From positions 620,001 through 684,000 of the forward strand of contig NC_082413.1 in NCBI RefSeq assembly GCF_004011695.2: 64,000 bases of DNA, read 5' to 3'. Below the pieces are notes generated by a model. That model was not told where the DNA came from. It did no database searches and saw only the letters and a program-made list of their open reading frames with translations. Shown here piece after piece: positions 44,533 through 56,601 of this stretch; position 1 is the first letter of the stretch, and each line of letters begins with the position of its first letter. A program made the translations under genes and the position numbers. This stretch comes from Ascochyta rabiei (taxonomy: Eukaryota; Ascomycota; Dothideomycetes; Pleosporales; Didymellaceae).

Positions 44533-47500
44533 ATGAATTCGCAACCTAGATCTACACCCGTCGCGCGATCAGGCTGCTTTGCAGAAGGTCGCTCTGAAGA
44601 GTGATGCCTGGGAGGTTAGGCACGCTTCACAAGCACGAGTAATTTAAACAACGATATATATTATTGAAATTCCTACACTTTCACATACGACCATAGGACG
44701 TTGAAAACAAGGCTTCCCGTTCGCTCAGCCCTATTTAAGCAACGTACCGGCGGATTAGTAGTTAGGTGGGTGACCACTAGCGAATACCCGCTGTTGTATG
44801 TTTTTTTGCAGTTTTTCATACTCTATTGTAATCTCTTTGTCGAAGAGCCAGCTGGGTCTAATTCAGAAACGGCATCTCGCAAGCGAAGAGGTATGTGCAC
44901 TTACCATCAGTTTTGGGGCCGAATTGACATTGGACAGCTGGTGAAGCTTTCGATAACGGTGAAGATGATTCTGAGGACGATGGCGACAATCTCATCCCTG
45001 CGCATGATCCTGACTCGGAACCGCTTCCAGACCTGCCCATGTACCATCCTTCCGTCAAGGAGGTGGAACGACTCTCTTCGCAGCTCATCTCTGAGTTTCA
45101 ATATTTCATAAAGAACGCAGCATACCAAGATGAGGAGACAGAATATCTCCTGGAAGAGAGCAAGGTTCTTGAGCATCCTCCACATGAGTCTCATGTCTTG
45201 CGCATTGCTCTTGTTGGAGACGCTGGGCAGGGCAAGTCTTCGTTGTTGAACTCCATGCTTGGCCAGGAAAATCTGGCGATTCATGTAAGTTTCTTGCGAT
45301 CATTTTTTACTCGATGTAGGCCAACACTTTCTAGGCTGCGGACGGCAACAGCTGCACATTTGTCGTCGTTGAATATGCACAAGCAACTGCCACTCAGAAG
45401 TCACCTTTCCAAGCATCTGTGGAGTTCCTGTCCCGGCAGTCTTACCGCGATATGGTGAAAGAACAGCTCAAGAACTTCTGGCTACACATGGCGATGGATG
45501 ATGAGGAGGTTGACGAAGAGATTGCGAACGAACGCCGCCTGGCCTCGGGAACGTGTATGACAGTTTTCAGCTCTCTGTTCATGGGGCGTACAGAGTTTCA
45601 GGACAAGGACCGCGCAGAAGACTTCTTGTCACATGCTGAGTCCGCAGAGGACCCTCGTCTTGTCGGCAAGCTTATGAGTTGGACAGACCACATTCTTGAC
45701 GAGTTTATGCCAGATGGAGAAGACAACGACGTTGCCACACTCGACGCGAATACGGCGTCACAAATCAGTGACTCAATCCAGCCCTTCACCATGGCAATGG
45801 ACAGTCCCCTGTTCGAAGGCACTGATATCATTTGCTGCCCATGGCCTCTAGTCAAGAAGGTACGCGTCAGTCTGAACTCACGTATCCTTGATCAGGGTAT
45901 TATCATTGCCGATCTTCCTGGAACAACAGACAAGATACGAAGTCGCGTAGACAGCGCAAGACGCTATCTTCAGCTATGCGATATGACCATCGTAGTCAAC
46001 ACCATGGCCCGCGCTATCGACCACGCTGCATTGCACAACCACATCAATGAGTCGTTCAAGAGAAAGAGGTCGGGAAATACAATCGTCGTAGGTACGCGCT
46101 CCGATGACATTTCCGTTACCAGCAAGCAGTCGTTCCCGTCCATCCCAGCGGAGGAGAAGGCGATGGCAGAGATCGCAGAGAAGCAAGCCGGTTTTGAGAA
46201 ACATCTCAAGGACGTTAGCGCTGCACTGAGGTCTCTGCAGCACAGGAAAGAGTCTGTCGAGAAGTACAGACTTATCGAAACGAAAGCAAGACTTGCGCGC
46301 AAGATCGCTGAACTCATCCAAAGACGACATGAAGTTCGTGTCTCTGCACGAAACCGGCACGTCAGGCAAGGCATCGCTGAACAGTATCGTCAAGACACCA
46401 AAGACCGATCTCCGCTTCCAATATTCTGCGTCTCCAACATCGTATACATGCAGCACTTAAGCGGCGGTTACCCAAAGAGCGCTCCACCAGAGCTCTCTCT
46501 CGAAGCTACCGAGATCCCAGCACTGCGCACTCATCTCTTCTCGCAACCCTCGTTGGGAAGATTTGCGTCGCTTGAACATTACTGCAATTCTCTTCTTCCG
46601 ACCTTCTTCAATACGATCGAGATGTCGTGCAGCGTTTCCAAGATCAAGCGCAAGGAAGAGCTGAACAGGACTTTCCACAAGTCTCGAGCAGTAGGTTCCA
46701 GGCTCGCTAACGCAAACATGCAGCTGACTGTTACAGAGCCTGAAAGAAACAATCGATGACGCAGCAGACTCATTCACTGAGCATACGTTTGGTCAAGTCT
46801 ACCAGTTGATAGGTAAGCTGGCACGGCAACACAGTTGTGGAGATGGTGGACTGACACAATCAGACAAGAACGAGATGATCTGGATCAACCGAGCGAGGCG
46901 TAAGTGTGTTGAATGGGCAAAAGTAAGTGGTTACTGAGCACCATCATGACAAAAGCTGACATTTAATGAAGCTCAAGCCAGCCGGTTACTCTGCAGTACT
47001 TCGCCACAACGGTAGGTCAAGCACCCATGTCTGACGTTGTGGAATCCATCAGGCTGATGAAATTGCAGGAGAATGGAGCACTAAAACCATCGAGCCGCAA
47101 AACTGGAATTCGAGCCTACTGGTATCTGTCGAAGAGCATTTGAGTCCTGTGTTCGACCTGATTCACGACGAGGGCTGCGACAACTTGGCCACAGAGATTG
47201 CCGAGCGAGTTGGCGATGCAGTTGACAAACTCAACAACGGCCTGAAAGGTACGTTTCCCCGTCTTCGAAACCGATCGAGATGTCTTACTGATCGAATCTG
47301 TGCAGTCGACCCCGCAGCAGCCCTCTCCGGCGCCATCGTAGCCTTCCGAGCGAATCTGAAAGAGCGCCGTACTCAGATCGACAGGATTTGCGAGAGCTTC
47401 CGCCAGAAGCTCAAAGGAGAAATCAGGTCCCGTTGCACACCGCACCCACTCCCAAGAACAAGACTGACACATCCCGCACCAGATGCATCCAAATCCGCGC

Positions 47501-47924
47501 CACCACCGATGAGTCCAAGCACTACCTGACGGAAATCATGAAGCAAGTCTACAGCAGCGTCCTCGCCGCCCCGAAGGTGCGCGGCAAGCGAGTCCACGAC
47601 GTGCGTTCGGAAGCCCTGCTCCGCGCCGTGACCAAGCAAGGCGGGCCATACAAGCAGATCGCCCAGCGCGTACAGCAAGCCTACGACGCCAAATTCAGCA
47701 TCATCACAGCCCAGCTCTGGGACGACCTCAACGCCGTCTTCGAGCGCACGCGCCTCGACGTCAACCGCGTGTGCTCCACCAAAGAGGACGACAGTCTCGA
47801 GGCGAAAGCCTTGCGCGCCGAGCTGCTGGCCATGGTTCCTGACGCGCGAGAGCGGCTGGAGGAGATCAAACGGGAGTTGCGGAAGTGTAAGCAGTGTAGG
47901 GCGGTTGTCAAGACGGAGGAGTAG
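44533..47924 (+). CDS. SLIP-GC-like large GTPase (dynamin-related P-loop protein)
   Basis: Resembles fungal proteins annotated as nuclear GTPase SLIP-GC; biological role unknown. Exons from the third on are well supported: 44938-45284, 45335-46690, 46737-46812, 46864-46922, 46972-47011, 47069-47248, 47306-47426 and 47483-47924; all join in phase. Two 5' exons (44533-44587 and 44846-44890) are tentative because the donor GTCGCT is weak; with them the product is 906 aa. The alternative start is the ATG at 45039. Motifs: P-loop GDAGQGKSS (about 127-135), switch/G3 DLPGTTDKIRSRVD, G4-like VVGTRSDD, then long helical regions (KHLKDVSAALRSLQHRKESV). An acidic stretch (GEDDSEDDGD) precedes the GTPase domain. 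The donor at 47427 (GTCCCG) is also weak. Middle exons certain, 5' end uncertain. Confidence 0.82.
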
Positions 47925-48651
47925 AGCGGCGTGGCGGGGGAGGTGTAGATTTAGCGCCGAAGGTGCATGTTTAGCGCCGAAGGTACATGTTCAGCGCCGA
48001 AGGAGCCACACCTACCTACCTACCTACCTAAACAACGCCTTCACAACAACCAGCCAACGCCTTCACAACAGCCATACAGCGCATCCAACGCATAAAACCC
48101 TCAACAGCATCTCTCCGTCTTTCCTCAAAGTAAAACTACATACCAGTACAACCACATGCCAGTAAAACCACTTACAGCAGCCATCTTGTAACATCTATTT
48201 ATTTACGTGCTTGATGGATTAGTACATGAGTCTGTCTGTCTTTGCACATGTTCTGTAGATAAACCTGGTTTCTACTGTGTGGTGGTGGGTGGCACTGTAT
48301 TATACGATGTTATGTTATGTGGTATTCTGCTATACTAGAGATTTGTGAATTGTACAGAAGACATGTAAGTTTGTTAGAATAAGTCTACTTTTTTTCCCCT
48401 TCCATCCTTTTACCCATGTATTCATCTACTCTCTCGTCTATCAATTCAAGTGTGTACTAGTTATTTTTTTACGGAATCTTGTTGTATTAGTTTGTTTATC
48501 GAATTGGTATATGAGTCCGTCCATCCACGTATTATACAAATGAACCCAGCCTCGGATAAGCAGCGGCCCCATGTCGTGCTGTGTCCTATCACGTCATGTC
48601 CTGGCACGCCATGCAGACCCCGAGTCAGGGTGCTGCGACACGGTGCGTGAC
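47925..48651. other. Intergenic region between convergent genes
   Basis: Separates the 3' ends of the GTPase and the transcription factor. It starts with a 20-bp repeat (separate entry) and a CTAC tetramer run (about 48008-48030). The rest is AT-rich with poly-T stretches. No gene. Confidence 0.5.
47951..48003. repeat. 20-bp tandem repeat, about 2.7 copies
   Basis: Units TTAGCGCCGAAGGTGCATGT, TTAGCGCCGAAGGTACATGT and a partial third copy starting TCAGCGCCGAAGG, just after the GTPase stop codon. Confidence 0.9.
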
Positions 48652-51600
48652 CTACATGCCCGTCCCGCCAGGCCCGAAAAAGAAGCCGTCGAACAGATCC
48701 AGCCCATTGCCATCGCTCCAGTCGTGCGTGCCGTCGCCAAAGCCCATGCCGAACCCGATCCCCACGTCCTGCGTGGCGGCGCCGTCGGCCATGCTGGACG
48801 CCGAGCCGCCCGCGGGGAAGCTGTCGAGGAAGTCGAGGTCGTTGTGAAAGCCCAGATCGGGGTACTGCGAGGACATGGTGTGCGTGTAGGCGTTGTAGGG
48901 CAGGGTGGCAGAGATTTGGTAGGGGGAGGGGAGAGGTTGTGGGGGGGATTGAGAGATGGGCGGGGAGAGGGTGGGGGTGGTTGAGGCATAGGGCTGCTGC
49001 TGCTGCTGCTGTTGGGGCGAGGGGATGGTCTGACCCTGTGCAAACCCAAAACCTTGGGTGCGCAGCGATGGCGAGATTTTGAGATTGGCTGTGAATGCCA
49101 TGGGGTTCTCTGGTTTGATGGGCGCGGGCGGGGGGCGCATCGTGTTGACCTGGTTGGAAACACGGCTAAAGGACCGCTTGTCCGTTTCCTCGTCGGAGAA
49201 GAGGTCTTTCAGGTTCATGTCGAACCTGGGCACGGGTTTGCGAGACGGTTGGTGCGCGTGTTGTGAGAAGTAGCTCGTGCTTCGAGGATATCCTTGCATG
49301 TCTGCGTCGGACCGGCCGTCGGTGTCTGATGCAGACGCGTAGTTTGCAGTCGGCGAGTGTGTTGTGGGCGGGTAGTGCTGCTGTGACTGAGGTAGCGTTC
49401 GGAGAGCTTGTGGGCCAAATCCAGTCGTTGACATGCACATCTGGATCGTGGCTTTGCTCATTCGGTCAAAGGCATCACGACATGCCTCGGCAGGCGGACA
49501 CTTGTCGATGAGGTCACCCAAGACGGACGTCGCAGCCAAGACGGTAAAGTCGACGTCGTCGAGAGACTGCAGGGGCGGTTAGCCTTGAGGAGCCCAACGT
49601 GGCAGTCGAGGACAAGCCAGGCTTACGAGTAAACTGCGAACATGAACGCTATGCCAGACAGCGTACAGAAAAGAGATGCCTGGACCCAGTCAGCAAGGTC
49701 ACGCCTCCGTCTCGGAGAAGAGCACTCACCAGCCATGAAAAGGTGGTGTGTCGCCAAGAAGGTGTAGTTCACAAGGTGTACGCGGTGTAGCTGTCGGTAC
49801 AGCTTCAAGACCTTCTGACCCGCCTCGGCTACCTTGAGGAACACAAGGTCTTCGTCTTCGCGCTCGTCCGGTCCCACCACGGACGGACTGCCGACATCAG
49901 AGCCCGTGGTGCCAAGCACGCCCTGTAGGCCAGACGGCACGACTAGACTCTGCCTGTACAACATGATGACGGCTTGCCAGTAGTTGAGCTCGAGGAAGAG
50001 AGGCGAGAACTGCACGCCTGCGTCCATTTGCGTGGGAGCCGAGTCCTTCCATTCCTGCAAGCGCCTATCAATGTCGGCGCGCCAGTGGCGGAAAGAGTCA
50101 AACTTGGCGAGGAAGGGTGACGGCAGCTTGGTGTGCATGAAGTCGTTGCGTTGATTTGCCCCGCTCGCCCTTGCTTGCTGGGCCTGGCGGTGCTGCAGAA
50201 CCTGCAGGATCTCGGACTGCAGCAGCCTCAGGCGGAAGTAGTGGTAAGCGACAAGTTTGTACGTGGGTCGCTCGAGATGCGCAGGCGGGTCGAGGAAGCC
50301 TTCTTTTGTGATGAATCGGTCGTCGAGGAGAGAGGGGAACTCTGTCGTGACGATTTGATCTGTGATGCCCTGTTTCGGTCAGGATTCCGTCGGTGCGATG
50401 CACGGTGTAGGTTCAGGGAGGCAGGGTACTCACGAACGGCCTGCCGACGCAGGTACTGACGAGCCTATCGACCGAGTAGACACACCACCACAGGCGCCTG
50501 CGGAGATCTCTGACCCACTGTCTGCGGCCCCTTTCCTTTGCATCGATTCTGGCGTTGTTGGCACTACTGGCGGCGGCGGTGGCGGTGGCGGCGGTGGTGG
50601 TAGCATCGTCGTTTGTGGGAGCCTCGGTTTTGAGGTCTGGTCTGTCGGCGGCGTGGTCCTCGGAGGCTGAGCCATCGATGCCCACTCCGTCCTCGTAGTG
50701 CAAGCCCAGATCGACGCCGAGGCGGACAGCAACGCCCACAATGTACCACAGACCAGGGGCGACGGGCCTCAGCAGGGCAAAGCCAGCGAGCAGCAGGACG
50801 GCCTGCAGCTCCTCGAGGCCGCCGCCAAAGCCGTCCGGGCGGTCGGCGGCGGGAGAGGAGCCCAGGAAGTTCTCGAGGTGGACAATGGCCGAGGCGTGGT
50901 ACTCTTCGGGCTGGTGCTGGTGGCCGGCCAGCCTGCGGCGCTTGCTGGGCGGGGGCGAGGCTCTGGACTTGGTGGGGGAGTGGGAGGGGTCGTCTGCGGG
51001 GGCGTCGTCGGCGTCGGAGCTGCCCAGGATGATGCCGGCGCCAATGGCAAAGACAATGTTGAGCATGTACGACTCCCGCGAGGTGCGGTGGCGTTCTCCG
51101 TTGGCGTAGACGCGGTCGAACATGTGCATGAACTCGCCGCGGTGCAGGATGGGGATCTGCGGGTTGGCGTGCTCAAAGTACAGCTCGACCAGGCGGGCGC
51201 CCAGCTCGCGGTCGGGGAAGGGGGCCTGGCGGAAGGTGGGCTTGGTGTGCAGGCCGAAGAAGGAGTCGCGCATCGAGGTGCCGCCGTCGACGAGGTTCGC
51301 GCTGGCCGTCGTCTTGGCGTTGCCGCCGCGGTTGCTGCCACGCTCCGAGGACGAGCCGGAGACGGAGCTCTTGACGGCGGCGAAGACGACGCGGGCAAAG
51401 GAGATGCCCGAGGTGGAGCCCAGGTAGCGCGGGTCGCTGGCGCCCTGGACCGAGACCATGCCGATGTTGGAGACGAGCTTGGTCAGCTTCTCGCGGTCGT
51501 AGCGGTCGGCGTCGTGGGCGTGGACGGGGGCGGCGGGGGTGGCGGGGGCGGCGGGCGAGGCGGCGGCAGAAGACGGATGGGCGGCGCCATTGCTGGGCTG

Positions 51601-52149
51601 GGGCGGCGTGTGGGCGTGGGCGAGGGCGTGGGCGTGGGCGTGGGCGTGGGCGTGGGCGGGCTGGTGGGCGGGCTGGTGGGCGGGCGCGGTGCCGCTGGGA
51701 GGGAAGGCCGGGTTGAAGTCTTCGGCGGGGTGGAAGGGCAGGCCGTGGTCGAGCAGCAGCGACTCGAGGTAGGCGACGCGGGTCTCGAGGTACCACACGT
51801 AGCTGCGCGGGATCTCGCGCTTGGTGATGGGGTCGTAGCCGACGCACTTGACGCCCGCCTTGTCGCACGACGCGCACGACGGCAGGCGCTGGTCGCAGCG
51901 GTTCTTGCGCAGCCGGCAGCGGTTGCAGGCGCTCACGTTGCGGAACGACGAGGCGGCCGAGGACGAAGAGGTGGCCGCCGTCGTGCTGTTGCTGTTGCTG
52001 TTGCTGCTGCCGCTGTTGCTGGGCGCGGGCGCGGGCGCGGGCGCGGGCGGTGCTGGCGGGCTGGCGGGCTTCTGCGAGGCAGCCGAGTCCGAGGGCTCAG
52101 GCAGCTCGCCGTCATGAGCCTCGTCCAGAGAGCGTTTGAGGCCGCTCAT
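48652..52149 (-). CDS. Zn2Cys6 fungal transcription factor, PPR1/UaY-like zinc cluster
   Basis: A nuclear DNA-binding regulator; target genes unknown. Minus-strand exons 52149-50434, 50369-49730, 49679-49627 and 49566-48652 give 1107 aa. The zinc cluster is CNRCRLRKNRCDQRLPSC + ASCDKAGVKC (Cys75, 78, 85, 92, 95, 102), followed by YDPITKREIPRSYVWYLETR and a coiled-coil linker, the arrangement seen in Ppr1-type factors. The fungal-specific middle-homology domain (PF04082 type) is at about 290-600 (NPQIPILHRGEFMHMFDRVY, RRLWWCVYSVDRLVSTCVGR). Low-complexity stretches are Pro/Ala runs (30-43), an Ala-His repeat (about 158-185), and a C-terminal Gln/Pro/Ser-rich, acidic segment with seven Gln in a row, a likely activation domain. 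Exon 3 is only 53 nt. Confidence 0.92.
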
Positions 52150-52215
52150 CAGGGCGCATAGTAGGACGCCGCCGGGGACGAGGGACGGGGGCGTGGGAAC
52201 AAGTCAAAGGGTCCA

Positions 52216-52256
52216 GTCGAGGTCCCGTCGAGGTCCCGTCGAGGTCCCGTCGAGGT
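52216..52256. repeat. 11-bp tandem repeat GTCGAGGTCCC, about four copies
   Basis: Four near-identical units lie about 70-110 bp upstream of the transcription-factor start codon (minus-strand gene), probably in its leader or proximal promoter. Confidence 0.88.
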
Positions 52257-52322
52257 TCAGTCCGCGTCCAGTCAAGATCCAAGCCACGAGATTGGCCGAC
52301 CGCCGTCTGTGATTCCCCCCGC

Positions 52323-52470
52323 ACTGCACTTTATCTGCACTTTATCTGCACTTTATCTGCACTTTATCTGCACTTCATCTGCACTTCATCTGCACTTCAT
52401 CTGCACTCAATCTGCACTGCACCGCACTGCACCGCGCTGCACCGCGCTGCACTGCGCTGCACTGCACTGC
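52323..52470. repeat. 11-bp TGCACTTTATC array grading into GCACTGCACC repeats
   Basis: Four TGCACTTTATC units, then three TGCACTTCATC, one TGCACTCAATC, then shorter CTGCACCG/CTGCACTG units. The gradual change suggests expansion by slippage with successive mutations. Confidence 0.88.
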
Positions 52471-52655
52471 GATCTGCAATCAACACCCTCCTCGAACAAC
52501 CAAGTTGACCAACCATCAACAGCAGAGAGCAGAACCCCAACAAATCCACGTCCCCGAATCCAATCCGCGCTCGGCTGCCGGGCATCAGGCTAGCAGATTC
52601 CTTATCAGCGGCAACAGAACGCCCAGAGAGATGCTAACCACTTCCATCTACAACC

Positions 52656-52696
52656 CAGCCACAGCCACAGCCACAGCCACAGCCACAGCCACAGCC
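52656..52696. repeat. CACAGC hexamer run
   Basis: About seven copies of the hexamer CAGCCA/CACAGC without interruption. Confidence 0.9.
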
Positions 52697-53467
52697 CGCC
52701 CCACTCGACCGACCCCACGCTCCGATTTACCAAAGCTGGACGGATGGATCCCTCGGCATCGAATCACATGACATTGCATCACATGACATACCATCACGTA
52801 ACATTACAATACAAAGCACGGGCCCTAGCTTCAATAACCCGAGGCTATCACAATAAACCATGAACAGTAAACAACCAACGATGAATGAGCAAGAGGGGAT
52901 ATCGTATTTCCATCCATGTCAGCCCGCCCTACATCCTAAAATCCAGAAGTCCAGAAATCCAGACAAAACAGCGCAAAGTACCTACCCTCCCATCCTCCCA
53001 TCCATCCACCCATCCATCCATCTATTTACTACCCTGAACAAATAAAGTCGTCAAATCTAAAACTAAACAATGGCTGGGGGTATTTTGTTCCTGTTAAAAG
53101 GGAATCGAAAAAACAAAAACAAAAACAGAAACAGAAAAAGAAAAGAAAAACGCCGGCTCAACACTACCCTACCATCGCTAGCTGGGCTTTTCCCATGTGT
53201 GTGTGTGCCATATCCTCTCTTTCTAGTGATGCTCCTTCCCTGTCCAATTACAATGTTTGCCGCCAGAACAAAGCCTGAGCGAAAAGTGAAAACGCCGGGA
53301 AATGCTGTCTCTGCCCTATCCGTCAAGCGAGTCCTTGATCTATGGTTCCTGCTCTTTAAAGGAACGCCGTGGGGAATGAGGAATGCTCGCTGGAATCGAG
53401 GGGAAAAAAAAGAAAAAAGAAAAAAACAAAAAACAAAAACAAAAAGAAGACAAGTCCAAGGCGATCC

Positions 53468-55404
53468 TTATTTGGAGAGAACCATCTCGGCCGCCTCGTC
53501 CGGAGTGAGCGTAATCACGGATTCCGCGTCAGATGCGCAGTCGACAAGCGCCTCCTCGTCGTCTTCGCTCACCGCTCGCTTGCTCGACTCCTCGAGCATA
53601 AGCCCTGGAAGCCAGCCAAGAAGCGCAACACCAGCAATCGTCCACCACGCCAGCCCAGACATGCCGAGCTGCATCCCCAGGCTGTCCACCGCTCCCGACA
53701 CCGTAGGCCCGAACCCGCGGCACACGCTAGCCGAAGACGCGGCGGCTCCGTTCAATGTGCCCAGGACGCGCTTCGACGGCGACGAGTTGGCCAGCATAAT
53801 CGCCAGAGATGGGTACGAGAGCGACTGGAAGATGACTTTGCCGACGAGCAGCACCATCAGACCGGGGATGCGAAGGTGCTCGGGGAGGAGCGCGAGGTAC
53901 GGCGCCAGCAGGTAGAGGACCGGGTACAGGCACAGCGTGATCCAGAAGGTGCGCAGGCTCCCCAGTCTCTTGCTGAGCCAGGGAAACAGGATGAGCTGCG
54001 CGAACATCTGCATCGCTCCCTGCATCGCTAGGAACGCGCCAATGTTTTGCGTCTTCCACCCGAATCCACCGCTGAACTTGAACGGCAGCTGCTCCTCGCC
54101 CTTCATCGGCGTCTCCTTGGACATGAGAATGGGCAAAAGCTGCTCCAGCGAGATGGTGTGGCTGCGAAGCATCAGCCGTTGCACAGCGTCAATTTGGGTG
54201 GAGAAGCTTACAAAGCGAGAATGCCGTAGCACACTATGTTCAAACACACCTGCTTGGTGAACGCTTGTCGCACATTCGGCGCTGGCGCCTTTTCCGGGTC
54301 CAGCGAGAAGGCCGGTGGCTCCGACATGGATGTGCGGGTGCTGCACAACGTCGGCGAGCTGTCGGTGCTTCGGTACGCATGCGAGTTCATGTCGTGGTCC
54401 TGCAACATGGACGTCATCTCATCAAGGGATGCGTCTTTCTCGTTCAAAGTCGCGTCCGACTCTGCCCTCCATGCCTTGCGCAGAAGCCATTTGCCAGCCT
54501 CGAGGCCACGATCCTCGTCGTACTTTTTGTCTTCGTGCGTCTCTTGCAGAAACAAGATACCCACCGCAAGTCCAAATACGACAACGAGAGCGCAAACAAC
54601 GTTGGGCAGGAGGAAGGGGAACGTCTCAAAGACGGTCCCCGCAAAGACGCCAGGAAGCGCGGTGGCAGGCTGTGCGAGGACACCGCCAAGGGAACCACCA
54701 ATGATGGTGCTGTGAAAAGGCGGTCAGTCGGCTGCAGAAACACGGTGCTCAGGGGAACCCTTACCCAAGACACCACACAAAAGGCATGATGGAATACGCG
54801 CGCGCTATTAAAAAATCAGTCTTTGCCCGACGTGTGACTTGTCGCTAGAGCAAACTTACGCTGGTGCCTCTCGTCCGTGATCAGCTCAGCGACGGTGGTT
54901 TGAAGGACGCCAATGTTCCTGCATAACGGTTAGCGGCCAGTCCGGCCCTAGCGTAAACGATGACCTCACCCGTTGAGCAGCCCACCGAGCGCCCGAGCCA
55001 ACAGTGCCATTGGCAGACTCTGGGCGAAGCCAAAAAGAAGCATGCTCAATCCGGTGCCAAGCATGCCACCCAGAAGCACCTTCTTGCGCCCGATTTTGTC
55101 GCTCAATCGGCCCCAGAAGATTCCGCTGATGCACTCCATGAATGCAAATGACGAGGTGACCATTCCTGTGTACATTGCTGTCTTAGATCGGTCAAGTTCG
55201 AAAGACTCGACCATGTAGTAGGCGTAGGGGAAGATGGACATGAAAGCGATGGGCTCGCATATCCGGCACAGAGCTAGGCTGGCGGTTAACAACATTGTCT
55301 ACAGCAATGACTGCGAGCCTCGACTCACCCAGGACGGCCATTTGGCGAGTAGGGAAAGGCGTCTTGCCTCTGCCCGTGGCAGAAACTCGGCCGAAACGAG
55401 CCAT
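53468..55404 (-). CDS. MFS transporter (YCR023C / ZIFL-like)
   Basis: A 12-helix major facilitator of the branch related to yeast YCR023C and plant zinc-induced facilitator-like proteins; substrate unknown. Minus-strand exons 55404-55329, 55273-54970, 54918-54860, 54804-54765, 54709-54212 and 54161-53468 give 556 aa, all in phase. The start MARFGRVSATGRGKTPFPTR leads into helix 1. MFS motif A is GRLSDKIGRKKVLLGG between helices 2 and 3; ARALGGLLNGNIGVLQTTVA is the helix-4 motif; ETHEDKKYDEDRG begins a long cytosolic central loop (about 240-310). The second half has FHTISLEQLLPILM and VLGTLNGAAASSASVCRGFG. The C-tail is acidic (SEDDEEALVDCASDAES). Exons of 59 and 40 nt are short. Confidence 0.92.
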
Positions 55405-56549
55405 TGGTGCTGAGGTGTGGTTGTGATGGGCGCGAAGTAAAGGAAGGCGTGCGAGATGTTATGGTCCAAGATGGGAAGCGCTGTTGGATGTGTGAAGTTG
55501 TTGAAGCAGATAAGACATGTGCGGGTTGGCGTTGAGCTGGTACCTCCAGGGTAGAGAGAGAGAGAGATCAAGTGAAAATGGGTGCGAGCGTCTCAGCGTA
55601 TATAGGGCAGAGCAAGATTTAAGTGGCGTCGTGAAGCGGATGGGCCGCTGGGACGGACAGGGATGCGGGCAGCGGGGAGAGAACGGAGAAACAGGCGGTG
55701 ATTGTTGTGGATACTGGATGGTACGTAGTCTGGGCGGATAGGGACAGCGGAAGGACCAGCGAATGTGAAATGAGAGCGGATCCATGATGCCACGGCTGGA
55801 GGGACACAGCATTCGGTTTGCCGGTAAGCGACCAGGCATAGGCTGTGTTGGCAGCCATGTCGCTGCTAGCCTGGCGTGCGTTGTGACTGCAAGTCACCGG
55901 ACGAGATGGGAAACTCTGCGCGCGAAAACAAACAGCGGACCTGTGACCCCTGAGCGAGGGCCAGGGCTGGCGGCGCTTTGATGCTCGGTGCCTCACCCAG
56001 CACTGGGACCGGGTTGGGCGGAACCCACGACATTGGGCAGGCTAGAGGCGATCGAGTAAGGTGGGCCAGGGAGAGTTGCAAGAGCGTTGAGACGTCGTGC
56101 GATGACTTGGAACTCGCGAAGAAGATCATTGCGCACGGGCCCGTGTCCCGGCAAAAAACATGCGGCTTCCGGTTAGCCCAAAACCGCGGATACGGTCCAC
56201 AGGCACTAACCTACTGTAACCTCCAGAGCTGCATCATACGCCGCCGGGGGGGCCCTGTCGCGACCAGGAAATGTGCGAACGTCGTGCCGACTGTCGCTGC
56301 CCGCTGAGAGGCCGTAAACGGAAACGGGAAGGCTCCCAGCTTCCCCGGAGGCAATAGGACTTGGTTCCGGTGTGGGCACTTTGCACTCTATTCAGCGCCA
56401 AATCATTCCTTCGCCAGAAGCCTGCTCAGGGGCCGTTCAAAACCTTGCGGCGCTTTTGACTCTGCACGCCTTGCGAGTCAGCAAGACCTCTCGCCGCATG
56501 CTTTCGAGAAGCGCGGCCTGAGCCAATCGGCGCTGCAGCCCGCGCTTCT

Positions 56550-56601
56550 GCTCTGCCCTGCTGCTCTGCCCTGCTGCTCTGCCCTGTTGCTCTGCCCTGT
56601 T
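56550..56601. repeat. 13-bp tandem repeat, four copies
   Basis: Units GCTCTGCCCTGCT (twice) and GCTCTGCCCTGTT (twice), followed by a partial GCTCTGCTG. Confidence 0.9.

Larger units (their letters stand above)
52150..53467. other. Repeat-rich intergenic region
   Basis: Upstream of the transcription factor and downstream of the MFS gene. It contains at least five different tandem repeats: an 11-bp GTCGAGGTCCC array, an 11-bp TGCACTTTATC array, a CACAGC hexamer run (52656-52696), a CATC tetramer run (about 52990-53022) and two A-rich tracts (53098-53150, 53402-53452). No gene. Confidence 0.6.

Noticed and set aside
50698..52161. 487-codon plus-strand open frame opposite the Zn2Cys6 gene
   Set aside because: It is a GC-rich shadow of the coding strand (Val/Gly/Ala-rich) with no domain; the opposite strand encodes a clear transcription factor.
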